A stretch of DNA of 64,000 bases from Terriglobales bacterium. Lineage in GTDB: Bacteria; Acidobacteriota; Terriglobia; Terriglobales; Acidobacteriaceae. Of this stretch, positions 1 to 9,300 are shown piece after piece. The notes under the pieces are model-generated. The model did not search any database and had not been told where the DNA came from. It saw nothing but the letters and a program-made list of their open reading frames with translations. A program made the position numbers and the translations under genes. The stretch lies in the NCBI GenBank assembly GCA_035651655.1, contig DASRFG010000015.1:44882-108881 (forward strand), in the 5' to 3' direction. The stretch's first letter is position 1. Every line of letters begins with the position of its first letter.

Positions 1-145
1 CGCAGTTTCGTGTTGATCTGTGGCAAGCCGCTCTTAGTTTCAATCATGTACTCGGACAAGAAGACTGCGGAGTTGCGGAACCGCGGAGGGGACATCGGCG
101 ATGGCGTCGGTCAGAATGCGGGACCGATGGCCTCTAAAATACAGA
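1..145. other. Left-edge stretch without a clear gene
   Basis: No convincing gene is seen here. In the third plus-strand frame an open frame runs in from the left edge and stops with TAA at 135-137, only 8 bases before the hairpin at 146-178. It could be the last 44 codons of a gene cut off by the window, but its Arg/Gly-rich translation shows no recognisable motif. A second plus-strand frame reads through the hairpin and is not credible. Confidence 0.3.
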
Positions 146-178
146 GGGAGTCCAGTCTGAGAACCGGGCTGGACTCCC
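146..178 (-). terminator. Probable rho-independent terminator after the secreted protein at 215-1882
   Basis: Perfect 10-bp inverted repeat GGGAGTCCAG (146-155) / CTGGACTCCC (169-178) with a 13-nt loop. Read on the minus strand it lies 37 nt past the stop codon of the upstream gene and is followed by a broken T-run (TCTGTATTTTA). The stem is strong and the T-tract imperfect. It could also serve a plus-strand gene ending at 137. Confidence 0.6.
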
Positions 179-214
179 CAAGGTTAAGAAACCACTTACG
201 ATGGTTTCGGCGAA

Positions 215-1882
215 TTATGGGTAAATGCGATGCGAGCCTTTGTGGGCCCGATAGCATTCGTAGCTTTGAGAGTCAGCAAACTCATTTGAGCGAGCGTTGA
301 CCCCGCCGTTGAGCAGCCCATATACGGAAGCTACGAAAGCCTGCCGACAGGTGTTGCCTCGGTTGACAGTAGTGTAATCGCCCATGCGGCTGGCGTTCTG
401 GTTCGCTGTGGCCGTAAAGATCGCGTTACACGGGTTTCCCCTCGTGCCTGCACAGATGTTCTCGTCACTGACACCAATGAAGCCGGTCGCGGGACCGACG
501 CCGCAGGAGCCGCTAGGGCAGCTGCCAAACAGACCCGAGAACCCGATGTCCCCGTTTTCATTGCTGGCGACGTTCACGTAACCAATACACGACGCACCGT
601 TTGCCAGGTGTGGCTGGGAGAGCAAGGCAAAGTCTGTCGCTCGCACCAGTGCGGCGTGAGTGTAGGAGGCGGAATGGGACGCATCCTGGGCCCCATTCCA
701 GTACACGGCAACGTATTCCGTGCCGCGATCACGAGCAACGGTAGACTTCACCGTAAACCCGTGCACCGACGTGCTCAGGAAGAAGCTCTGCCAGTTCACG
801 CCGTTGAAAAAGCAGGATCCAGCTCCATTGTTGGTGGTGTCAACGGCGATGTCGGCGAAGTTAAGGAAATTGTCAAGATCCCTCCACCGGAAGACTCGCA
901 AGGTGCTGGCGTCCTTTTGAAATTCGAAAAACATTGTGTCACTAGCGCCGGCGGCGGGAGTAAAGACCCGCTGTCCGGTGTCCGCTCCGGTGTAGTCAAA
1001 CTCCTGAAGACCGGCTCCAACGCAGTTGGCCATCTGGTTGATATTGAAACGGCGCATCTTAGAGACCCACTGGTTAGATGTACTGATCTCGTTCGTGGAC
1101 AGGTACAACCATTGGTAGGTGCCCTTGATGTGAGGATAGTCGGGAATCCACTGGTGGTTCACCGGATCAGGGTCGATGTCATAAAAGCAGTTATCGCCTG
1201 AAACCAGATTACGCACGTGGATGCGAACATCGCCTACGCTGCAGTTTGCATTACAGAAGAGCTCCGACCAGAAGAACGTTTCGGAAGCCTCGTCCTTGTA
1301 CACGTCCTGATCGCAGCAAAAGAAGGGAGCAAAGGCCGGTCCGGCATCGTCGGGAATCGTTGTCCACGTAGTCCCGCCATCGGTAGCATAGCCACGGTTC
1401 CAGTTCGCCGAATAGAAGACGTACGGACCATCGGAGGCATTGGCAGGCTCAAAGACAGCCGATCTTCCATCGCCAACCACGGTGTAAGGTAAATTACGAC
1501 CGACGTACACAGTGCCACCCGCAGGAAAAACACCGCCCGCTGGAGGACTGGTTACTTCGGGAAATCGCGGTTGCACGCTTACGTTCGAAGCAGGGCGCAA
1601 TTGCTGGACTACACCCCGATTAGGGCCGGGCAGTACCGCCGGGGTGCGGCTGAGAACAGCATTCATCCGGGCCTCGTGAAGCTCTTCCAGTTGTTGGTGC
1701 TGGGCAGCGCTCATTTGAGCAGCCGGCCGCAGCTCACTTGCAGGGTGGGCGGCGATTGTGCCACTGGTGACAGCGCGCTGCTGTATGTTCTCGGTTTGCG
1801 CCTGCAGGACGCTGGGGGAGACCATACAGACCACCGCTGCCATTGCGGCAATGGCAATACAACAGGCAAAAAATCTTTTCAT
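215..1882 (-). CDS. Secreted BNR/sialidase-like repeat protein of unknown function
   Basis: A 555-residue exported protein. Residues 1-29 form a signal peptide: basic start, an Ala/Val-rich core and a cleavage site near AQT. A Gln/Ala-rich linker follows to about residue 105, then a beta-rich domain. That domain contains an Asp-box-like stretch near residues 166-173 (ATDGGTTW) and a Cys-Cys-Asp-x-Asp motif near 189, as in BNR/sialidase-type propellers. Cysteines are frequent for a bacterial protein, suggesting disulfides. The ATG is preceded by AAGGAG with 6-nt spacing, and a TTGACA/CAGAAT promoter lies about 200 nt upstream. The hairpin at 146-178 closes the unit, so it looks monocistronic. 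Sialidase activity is not claimed; 'BNR-like fold' is inference from motifs. Confidence 0.75.
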   Translation of the reverse strand: MKRFFACCIAIAAMAAVVCMVSPSVLQAQTENIQQRAVTSGTIAAHPASELRPAAQMSAAQHQQLEELHEARMNAVLSRTPAVLPGPNRGVVQQLRPASNVSVQPRFPEVTSPPAGGVFPAGGTVYVGRNLPYTVVGDGRSAVFEPANASDGPYVFYSANWNRGYATDGGTTWTTIPDDAGPAFAPFFCCDQDVYKDEASETFFWSELFCNANCSVGDVRIHVRNLVSGDNCFYDIDPDPVNHQWIPDYPHIKGTYQWLYLSTNEISTSNQWVSKMRRFNINQMANCVGAGLQEFDYTGADTGQRVFTPAAGASDTMFFEFQKDASTLRVFRWRDLDNFLNFADIAVDTTNNGAGSCFFNGVNWQSFFLSTSVHGFTVKSTVARDRGTEYVAVYWNGAQDASHSASYTHAALVRATDFALLSQPHLANGASCIGYVNVASNENGDIGFSGLFGSCPSGSCGVGPATGFIGVSDENICAGTRGNPCNAIFTATANQNASRMGDYTTVNRGNTCRQAFVASVYGLLNGGVNARSNEFADSQSYECYRAHKGSHRIYP

Positions 1883-2228
1883 TTGAAGCTCCTTAGTGTG
1901 CTTCTAAATTCAATTGGTACAGATACAGTCATACCGATTCAAGAACGGACAACCATCAACCCAAGACGATGCGCAAATATCGACAGCTTGCGCGCGCTTA
2001 TGTAGAAGGCCTTTCAACTCTGCTGTGTATCAATGGAAAAACGACGTTGAGTGGTATTGCAAAGTGCAAGTGCGGCGTGATTCTGCAGCCACGGTAAACA
2101 GTTGTCAAGACAAAAATCGGCTTAATTATGAATTGTTTCTGAATATGTATCTTGATGTGTATCTTGCAGATGAAGCGATGAAGTGAATTGCGATGAGAGT
2201 GAATTAATTTGCAGTTTTTATCTGAAAA
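1883..2228. other. Intergenic region with promoter of the secreted protein
   Basis: 346 AT-rich bases between the stop of the beta-helix gene and the start of the BNR-like gene. It holds the ribosome-binding site AAGGAG at 1889-1894 (minus strand), the promoter candidate at 2080-2108 and, overlapping its -35 box, the 11-mer AGTTGTCAAGA (2100-2110). That 11-mer recurs at 6316-6326 upstream of the HAF-repeat gene. No RNA gene or further coding frame was recognised. Confidence 0.6.
2080..2108 (-). promoter_or_regulatory. Sigma-70-type promoter candidate for the 215-1882 gene
   Basis: On the minus strand a perfect -35 box TTGACA (2103-2108) is followed after 17 nt by CAGAAT (2080-2085), which matches four of six bases of TATAAT. 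It lies about 200 nt upstream of the start codon, so the transcript would have a long leader. Confidence 0.5.
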
Positions 2229-3773
2229 TTAGCGCAAATGACTGGCGAACTCAGCAGGGGTGGTTCCGTCAGGTATGGAATTGCTGGAGAAAGTGCCGTG
2301 GGTCTGGGGCGTGACGTAAACATCGCGGCCTCTGGCCAATCCGGAAAACCGGTTATTCGTGACGACGGCATCTTTCCCGGCCAAGGCCAGCCCAAATGGC
2401 GCCATGCCATTATCATCGTAAACGGTAGCATTCGACATCGAAAAGTGGTCGGAGTTGATCTGCAGGATGGCGTGCGGTCCGCGGGCACAACAGTAAACGC
2501 CGCCGTTAATTGTGGTGTAGTGGTCCTGGAACTGGTGGTCCCAGGTCCACGATTGGCCCAATTGCGAATTCGTATTGTATTTAACGGTACAGTTGTTGAA
2601 GGTATTGTGGATGTTCTGATTTCCAAACATCGAAATACCGGCGCCAGTGTTGTTGAGTACAACACAGTCGTTGAAAGTGTTGTACTGCGAGATATCGGTA
2701 ATGCTTATGCCGTTGTGATTGCCGCCACCATTTTTGACGGTTGCGCCATTAATGGTGTTATGGCTGGCCCTCTGCAATTTAAACGGCCGCCCATCAGCGC
2801 TACCCGCATCAATATTTATCTTTGAAAGAGTGCTGTAGTGGGTTTCGCGCAAGCCAAAACTGAAAGCTTTTTGCTCGTTGGTGTTAACTACATTCACGCT
2901 TTCGATGGCCGCGAGTGTCTGTCTTTGGAAGCCGATGGAATCCTCACCGCGACCGCTGCCCCCGTTACCACATTTAGTACAGGTAACGTCATGAACGTGG
3001 TTTTCGTATCCCGTGTCCAGCCTGATACCTCCGCTGGCCTGAGTTCCCATTAGGTTAGAGACGTTCACGTACCCGATTTCCGATTGGACGGCGAAATTCA
3101 AGTCAAGGCCACGGCTCGACGCTCCAGTGTTCCCTGATCCATCAATACTCAGGTGGGAGATGATCACTCCAGAGATGGGGGTCAATTTTTGTATGTATGT
3201 ACCGGCGGCCACCGTAAACAACCATGAAAATGAATTCTCTATGGTCGCAGTATCACCCCTGGTTGAAGCGACTTTAACCAGTTGCTGATCGGCAATAAGA
3301 GGAGAATTGGGACCGTTGCTTTGAACCGCCACGTCGGACACCAGCACATAGTCACCAGGAGCGATCTTCAGCTCTACCAAGGCCCCTTTTTCGGCGGTGA
3401 AGGTATTGTCGGTCACATCTGAAACTAGTTTGCGGCGGCCACTCAACCCACCGCCGGCAACCCGCAAACCCACAATATCCGCGGTCCCACTAAGTTTCAG
3501 AGTCGCGCAATCGTTGGCCGGACCGCCGATAGTCAATGCGCTGGTATGAATGATTAATTCGGCGGTAATGAGATAGGTGCCGCAAGGAAAGTACAACCGG
3601 TCCCCCGGCCGCAGTGCGGCGATGGCGTGATTGATAGCGGCCGTAGCGTCGGTTTTGCCGTTGCCGACAGCACCGAAGACGCTTACATCACGGGTGGCGC
3701 CAGGGGAGAATGTACTGGTAAGGCAGCAGAGCAAGGCGATCAATAAAACCTTGACAGGCCGCAAGCAGCACAT
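2229..3773 (-). CDS. Secreted pectate-lyase-fold (right-handed beta-helix) protein
   Basis: A 514-residue protein. An upstream TTG (3812) is open, but the ATG at 3773 has AGGA about 4 nt upstream and begins directly at a signal peptide (residues 1 to about 26), so it is preferred. The mature N-terminus carries the Pectate_lyase_3 signature: VFGAVGNG-x-TD followed by AINHAIAAL and a YFPCGTY motif. Repeated Asn-rich turns typical of parallel beta-helices follow to the end. It is a clear paralogue of the plus-strand protein at 10164-11672: shared GHNGIS/NHNGIS, NTF, GGV-x-CC and YDD motifs at the same places. Such proteins bind or cleave acidic polysaccharide; substrate and catalysis cannot be read here. 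Near the EPS locus, a role in trimming or binding the secreted polymer is plausible. Confidence 0.8.
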   Translation of the reverse strand: MCCLRPVKVLLIALLCCLTSTFSPGATRDVSVFGAVGNGKTDATAAINHAIAALRPGDRLYFPCGTYLITAELIIHTSALTIGGPANDCATLKLSGTADIVGLRVAGGGLSGRRKLVSDVTDNTFTAEKGALVELKIAPGDYVLVSDVAVQSNGPNSPLIADQQLVKVASTRGDTATIENSFSWLFTVAAGTYIQKLTPISGVIISHLSIDGSGNTGASSRGLDLNFAVQSEIGYVNVSNLMGTQASGGIRLDTGYENHVHDVTCTKCGNGGSGRGEDSIGFQRQTLAAIESVNVVNTNEQKAFSFGLRETHYSTLSKINIDAGSADGRPFKLQRASHNTINGATVKNGGGNHNGISITDISQYNTFNDCVVLNNTGAGISMFGNQNIHNTFNNCTVKYNTNSQLGQSWTWDHQFQDHYTTINGGVYCCARGPHAILQINSDHFSMSNATVYDDNGMAPFGLALAGKDAVVTNNRFSGLARGRDVYVTPQTHGTFSSNSIPDGTTPAEFASHLR

Positions 3774-3857
3774 AAATTCCTGAGAGGGGAGAAGCACACG
3801 GCGGCAGAACAAACTTTCAGCTACTCCTTTTAGCGTCCCGAGAGAGGGTACAGAATC

Positions 3858-5126
3858 TCAGACCTTTGTAGCAATGGCGAAGATCAGGCCGCCTTTGCCG
3901 GTGGCCGCTTCCCACACCCGGAGGAAAGGCGCTGATTTGGAAATCAGGTTCATTACTGAATTGCTAAAAAATGTGTAATGCTCACCAGAGCGAGTAACCT
4001 CTGACCGTGCTCGGAATATGTTTTCGTATGAACTTATAACATCAAGACGCAATGACAGAAACGCCAGCAGTTCGTCGAAGTCCGTACCGGTTTCGGTAAA
4101 CATAGTGAGAACCTTAAATCCGTTTTTAGCAAACATCTCCTTCAACGTTCCCGTAGTGAACATATTCATGTGACCGGGATTGCCAGGTCCGCCCATGCCA
4201 TGAAAACAGCGGTCCTGCAGAACGCGAAAGTGCAGATTATCAAAGTTCGGGACGGTAACAGCGACCAGCCCGCCTGGAGCGAGCAGGTCGTAGGCCCTGC
4301 GCAACTCGGCGGCGGGGAGATTTACATGTTCCAGGACTTCCCACATGGTGAGCAAATCGAATTGCTCGCGACCAAGGGTTTCCACTACCTGGCCCAAAAA
4401 TCCGGGAATGATCGGAATACCGTGGAATTCCGCGCCTGCCACGGCGGCGTCGCGGTAGACCTCCACACCCGTGCATTCGTAGCCCATCCGCTTCGCCACG
4501 CCCAGGAAGTTCCCGGTCAAACAGCCAACGTCGAGTACGCGGCCCGGCTTCATGTGCTTACCGATCCGCCACAGGTACTCGCTGAAACGCTCTTCGTCCC
4601 CCTCCAGCGAGAGGGGTGAAAGGCGGGTTTCCACGAGTTTCTGGTTGATCGGATCGAGTACATCCCTACATTCCTTGAGAAACTCCGACCATTGTTCGTC
4701 CGACAATGCGGGACTGCTATAGACCATGTTGCAAGCTTCGCAAGCCACATAGCGGTAGCCATCGGCGGTATTCCAAAGCTTGCGTGCCTGCCAGCTACCG
4801 CATAAGGGGCAGGAGCGCTCCGTAGCCTCAGCGAGATACAAATCGCGCTTCTCTTCCCAGATTCGATACTGTCGAACCCAAGCCTCGGAGCTGACAAACT
4901 GGCTGTTGCTCTTGGGTCGGTATTCGCCGGGAAAGAAAACTCCGAGCACTTTGCTGCACAGAGTTATCATGGCCGACACTGAGGCAACCGCCGCACTCTT
5001 CACCCAAAATTTCAAAGCGGGCCTGGAAACGGGTTTGGTTGCTTGTCGGTTTATGCGGGCGGTGACAACTCCCGGGGAAGATGTCAACTTCGGTTCCGGC
5101 TGTAGGTGAGTTCGAAGGGAAGACAA
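3858..5126 (-). CDS. Zinc-ribbon class I SAM-dependent methyltransferase
   Basis: A 422-residue protein starting at a TTG with GAGG 6 nt upstream; no better start is seen. Residues 42-66 are hydrophobic and may be a membrane anchor or part of a variable N-terminus. A four-Cys zinc ribbon follows (Cys106-x2-Cys109 and Cys129-x2-Cys132), then a Methyltransf_23-type domain with SAM motif I (VLDVGCLTGNF) near residue 193 and the EVLEHV motif. This architecture is common among methyltransferases of lipopolysaccharide and EPS loci that modify sugars or glycolipids, so a role in polysaccharide modification is inferred. It lies outside the main operon, among genes for exported proteins. The acceptor is unknown. 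Confidence 0.8.
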   Translation of the reverse strand: MSSLRTHLQPEPKLTSSPGVVTARINRQATKPVSRPALKFWVKSAAVASVSAMITLCSKVLGVFFPGEYRPKSNSQFVSSEAWVRQYRIWEEKRDLYLAEATERSCPLCGSWQARKLWNTADGYRYVACEACNMVYSSPALSDEQWSEFLKECRDVLDPINQKLVETRLSPLSLEGDEERFSEYLWRIGKHMKPGRVLDVGCLTGNFLGVAKRMGYECTGVEVYRDAAVAGAEFHGIPIIPGFLGQVVETLGREQFDLLTMWEVLEHVNLPAAELRRAYDLLAPGGLVAVTVPNFDNLHFRVLQDRCFHGMGGPGNPGHMNMFTTGTLKEMFAKNGFKVLTMFTETGTDFDELLAFLSLRLDVISSYENIFRARSEVTRSGEHYTFFSNSVMNLISKSAPFLRVWEAATGKGGLIFAIATKV

Positions 5127-5193
5127 GGTAGTCCTCGATGTTGGATTAACTCAACGGCGCAATCTTAAATGGGAAGGCTGAAGGCGCGTCTGT

Positions 5194-6285
5194 TCACTGC
5201 TTCCTTGAACCTGACACTGGTGTGAGCAGAAAAAGATGGGTCGGTCCTGCGTGCTGCTCGTCATCCAGGTGAACGTTGTGCAGCAGATCACCTGCCATGC
5301 CCCCAACCACCAGGATCTGCCCACGATCGTTGATATTCAACGCCGACGTCAGCAGTACACCTGATTCGGCAGGGACCAAGGTGTTGAGGTCCTGCATTCC
5401 GTCCTTGCGGGTCCAGACGAAGGCCCGCGAGCCGATAGAAGTCTTTACCGTGCCGACGACCTGGCCGGAGTTATTAATGGCCAGACCCTCGTTCATGTTA
5501 CTACCCCCAAGTGGGTCTAATGCCTGTATACCGTCGGTCCGCGTCCATATAAATGCATGCCTTACGGATGCACTACCGGAAGAGCCGGTAATTTCGCCGC
5601 GATCATTAATGGCCTGGGCTTTACTCATAGTATCGCCAGGAAGGGCACCCAAGTCCTGCACCTGCCCGGTGGAGGACCAGCGGCAAGCGTGTGATCCGGC
5701 CGGCAAATCACAGGCCCCAACCACTTCACCTTTATTATTGATACCGTAAGCTTCGGCGTGACGGCTGCCGACGAAATTGGCCAAACGCCGCATTCCGGTC
5801 CGGCTCGACCAAACGAATGCATGCACCCCAGTTGCTCCGCTGGAGTAACCCACGACCTCGCCTCGATTGTTAACGGCGAAGGCTCGGCTCCCGGTGTCCC
5901 CGGGCAACATACCCAGATCGCGGAGAGTTCCGTCTCGAGTCCAGAGCACCGCATGTACAGATTCGGATGTATTCGATTCACCCACAATCACTCCAGAGTC
6001 ATTAATCGCAAAAGCGCTGCCAGAATCGCCTCCTTGGAGCATCTGCAGTCTTTGGATGTGGTTCTTCCCTCCCCAAATGAAACCGCGGGAGTCACTGCCG
6101 TGGCTCTGACCAGCACGGCCGATTACTTCACCATTGAGATTTAGGGCATGACCAACGGTATCTCTGCCGGAATTGGCATCGATCTCAAGGATTGTGTACT
6201 CCGGCGCTGCCAAGGCAGTTTGCATCATCCCAACCAATAAAGCCGTCAATCCCAGGCAAGAGCGAACACGCGAAATCAGTCTCAT
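5194..6285 (-). CDS. Exported HAF-repeat protein
   Basis: A 363-residue protein. A GTG at 6291 is open, but the ATG at 6285 has GGGAG 5 nt upstream and begins the signal peptide (about residues 1-27, ending near ALA), so it is chosen. The rest consists of about six HAF-type repeats of the form 'HAF-x-W-x-x-x-G-x-x-DLG-x-LPGD' followed by 'AxAINxxGxVVGxS'. This family (often called extracellular HAF repeat proteins) is secreted, is presumed to form a beta-propeller, and has no assigned biochemical role. The upstream region contains the 11-mer AGTTGTCAAGA (6316-6326), shared with the promoter of the BNR-like gene. Confidence 0.8.
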   Translation of the reverse strand: MRLISRVRSCLGLTALLVGMMQTALAAPEYTILEIDANSGRDTVGHALNLNGEVIGRAGQSHGSDSRGFIWGGKNHIQRLQMLQGGDSGSAFAINDSGVIVGESNTSESVHAVLWTRDGTLRDLGMLPGDTGSRAFAVNNRGEVVGYSSGATGVHAFVWSSRTGMRRLANFVGSRHAEAYGINNKGEVVGACDLPAGSHACRWSSTGQVQDLGALPGDTMSKAQAINDRGEITGSSGSASVRHAFIWTRTDGIQALDPLGGSNMNEGLAINNSGQVVGTVKTSIGSRAFVWTRKDGMQDLNTLVPAESGVLLTSALNINDRGQILVVGGMAGDLLHNVHLDDEQHAGPTHLFLLTPVSGSRKQ

Positions 6286-6376
6286 CTGCACTCCCTACAT
6301 GAACACAATAAGAATAGTTGTCAAGATTGCATCGTCAGCTCTTCGTAAAGGAGGAGTGTGACGATGAACGATAAAG

Positions 6377-9300
6377 CTACTCAACCGATTCCATCAATGT
6401 CGGCGAGGTACTGGCAGCAAAGTTGTTATCAGAGCTGTACACCGCGCTCATGGAATGTACACCGACCGTGAGGGCATCAGTTGCAAATGAAGCAGTACCA
6501 CCGGTTAGCGATGCGCTTCCGAGCAATGTCCCACCGTCGAAAAACTGCACAGTGCCTGACGCCCCCGGGGGAGAGACACTGGCCGTAAAGGTCACCGCCT
6601 GACCAAAAGGCGAGGGGTTAACATCAGTCGCAAGCGAAGTGGATGTAGCCGATTGATTGACTGTCTGTGTCAGGGCCGAGGAAGTACTGCCGGCAGTAGC
6701 GGTATCGCCGGAATATACCGCGGTCAGGCTGTGAGTACCCGCAGCCAGAGAAGACGTCGTAAAGGAGGCGGCTCCGGAGTTAAGTGACGTGGTCCCCAGC
6801 AGGTTGCTGCCGTCGTAGAACTGCACAGACCCGGTTGCGGAGTTAGGCAGCACGGCAGCTGTGAAGGTCACACTCTGTCCATATGTTGAGGGATTCGCAC
6901 CAGAAGAAAGGTTCGTGGTGCTGGTAGCCTGAATCGTAACTTGAGTGGTGCCGGTCACCCCAGCAAAACTTGCGGATCCGCTTGCCGTTCCTGCGGCAAC
7001 TCCTTTTATAAGCCCCTTGCTTCCAGAAACGTTGTTTACGCTTAAGACATTGCTGTTACTGCTCACCCACTTTGCGGACGCTGTCAGGTTGACAACGCTG
7101 CCGTCGCTATAGTTTCCGTTAGCGATCAACTGCGACGCACTACCAATTGTGATGGTCGGACTTGCCGGTACCAGGCTGATACTACTCAGATATGGCACAC
7201 CGATCCCCGTCAAGCCCACGATATGTGGACTTGCAGGATCGCTATTCACCACACTCAAGTTAGCCGTTCGAGTACCCAGCGCACTTGGACTGAAGGTCAC
7301 TGCGAAACTGCAACTGGTCCCAGCGGGCACGCTGCCGCCACATGTATTACCTGAAACGTTGAACTCGGTTGCATTCGGTCCAACCACGCTAACGCTAGAA
7401 ATAGTTAAGGGACTACCGCCCAGGTTAGTGAGGGTTATGGGGAGGGGTTTGCTGGTAACGTTTGTGGCCACGCTGCCATAACCAACGGCCTTGGTGGAGA
7501 ACTGAACATTGCTCCCCATACCGCTGAGGACCACGAGGCTAGGACTACTCGGGTCCGTGTCGCTGATGTTTAGGGTAGCGTTTCGCGGACCAGCATCGGA
7601 AGGGGTAAAGGTGATCCCTGGCGCACAGGATGCACCTGCAGCCAGCGTAATAGCACAGTTGTTGGTCGCGTTGAACTCCGCCGACGAGAAATTCAAGCTG
7701 TTGATGGTTATGGGTGCGGTACTGACATTGGATAAGGTCAAAGAAGCTTTATAGGTTGTCGGGACCCCGACTGGTTGAGTACTAAAAGCAAAACTCGTGG
7801 CTGATATTTTAAGACCAAATCCGGCTCCGCTCAGCCCGATCTGACTGGGACTGGTGGGGTCAGAATGATTCACCACCATTGTCCCGGTATTCGCTCCGAC
7901 CAGTTTAGGCTGGAAAAGCACGCGGACGGTACACATGCGCCCAGGCTGAAGCGGAGTACTACAAGTATGGCTGGCGATGGAGAAGGAATCTCCGTTGGCT
8001 ACGATGCTGTTAATGGTAACCGGTCCTTGACTTACATTGGTTATAGAAACGGTAAGGGGCGCACTGACGGTGTTCAATAGCCGGCCGGCAAAACTAAGAG
8101 ATGCCACATTAAAGGAAAGGACGCTCGGGGGCGAGGCCGCAGTGGTGAACGTTACCATGCTCGCAACGGAGGGCACACCATTGCTGTTGATTAGGAACAG
8201 CATATAGGGTCCAGGCGGGGCCAAATTGTTACTTGCAGGTGCGGTGATGTTCAATCCCCCGGGGGCCTGGGTAAACGTCAGGTGATTGATGCGCTGGCCC
8301 ATGTTGAAGGTGTGGGTCACCGACGAGGGTGCGATCCAGTTGACACTGTTGATGCTGGCAGCGTCATTAGTGGCGACGAAGAAGGTCTGTCCGGGATTCA
8401 CCGATGTGGGAGCGGATTGGATCACAGGTCGCGGCCCCTTAAATAAATAAGGAGGAGAGAAGACCTCAGCACTTGCATAGCGACCTCCGGCAGACAAAAC
8501 GCGCCCATCCGGCAAAAGCACTGCAATCGAGTGATATCCGCGGTACACGCTGAGACTCGCAAGGGTCGTCCAGGTGTTGGTCTTTGGATTCCACAGTTCA
8601 GTCGGCAAAACCTGCTGACTTGGATCGTCGAATCCGGGTGCGCTAGATCCGCCCGAAACAAATACCGTTCCATCCGGCAGCAGAGTTGCATTGTGCTGGC
8701 GACGAGCCACCGACATGGGCGCAGCGTACTGCCATTGCGGCGAGCTCGCGGTGAGATCTATGGTCTCAGTTGTAGCGGTGGGAGGATTACCACCACCGGC
8801 CAGCAATATCTTGCCATCATCGTACTGTACCGCTGGACCGTAGTCGCGAGGAGAAAAGAGAGTGCGAGCCACGGATGTCCAAGCCCCGGCGTTATTCGTA
8901 TTCAGGTACCGAGTGTTGTAACTGGGCCCGGCATAGAATACCGACCCGTTGGGCGCGAGAAACATCTTTGGGTAGAGCGGCAATATCAATTGGGCGCCGG
9001 TAAGTTCCCGCCATGATGAAGTGGCAGTTTGCCAAACTTCGGGCATCGCGTAATTACCCGCAGCGGGACTAATCTCACCGGATATGACCAGAACATCTCC
9101 GGTCGCGAGGGTTGTGTTGGTCGGATACCAGCGTGCGCCACTCATGTTTGGCAGATTGGTCCAACTACCACTAACCGGATCGTATATAGCGGCACTAGCA
9201 ATGCCATAGTTGGTGGATATCTCGCCACCCGCTACCAGCAGTTGACCGCTGGGCAGGAAGGAATGCCCCGAGCAAAAAATATTGAAGCCGGCGGGCACCG

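Noticed and set aside
10..300. Plus-strand open frame of 96 codons at the left edge
   Set aside because: It runs through the strong hairpin at 146-178 and into the 3' end of the opposite gene.
6316..6350. TTGACA upstream of the HAF gene as a sigma-70 promoter
   Set aside because: No acceptable -10 box lies 15-19 nt downstream.
6364..6471. Short plus-strand open frame of 35 codons with a strong GGAGGA upstream
   Set aside because: It lies antisense to the 3' end of the oxidase gene, has no recognisable protein features and no promoter; the Shine-Dalgarno match is likely chance.
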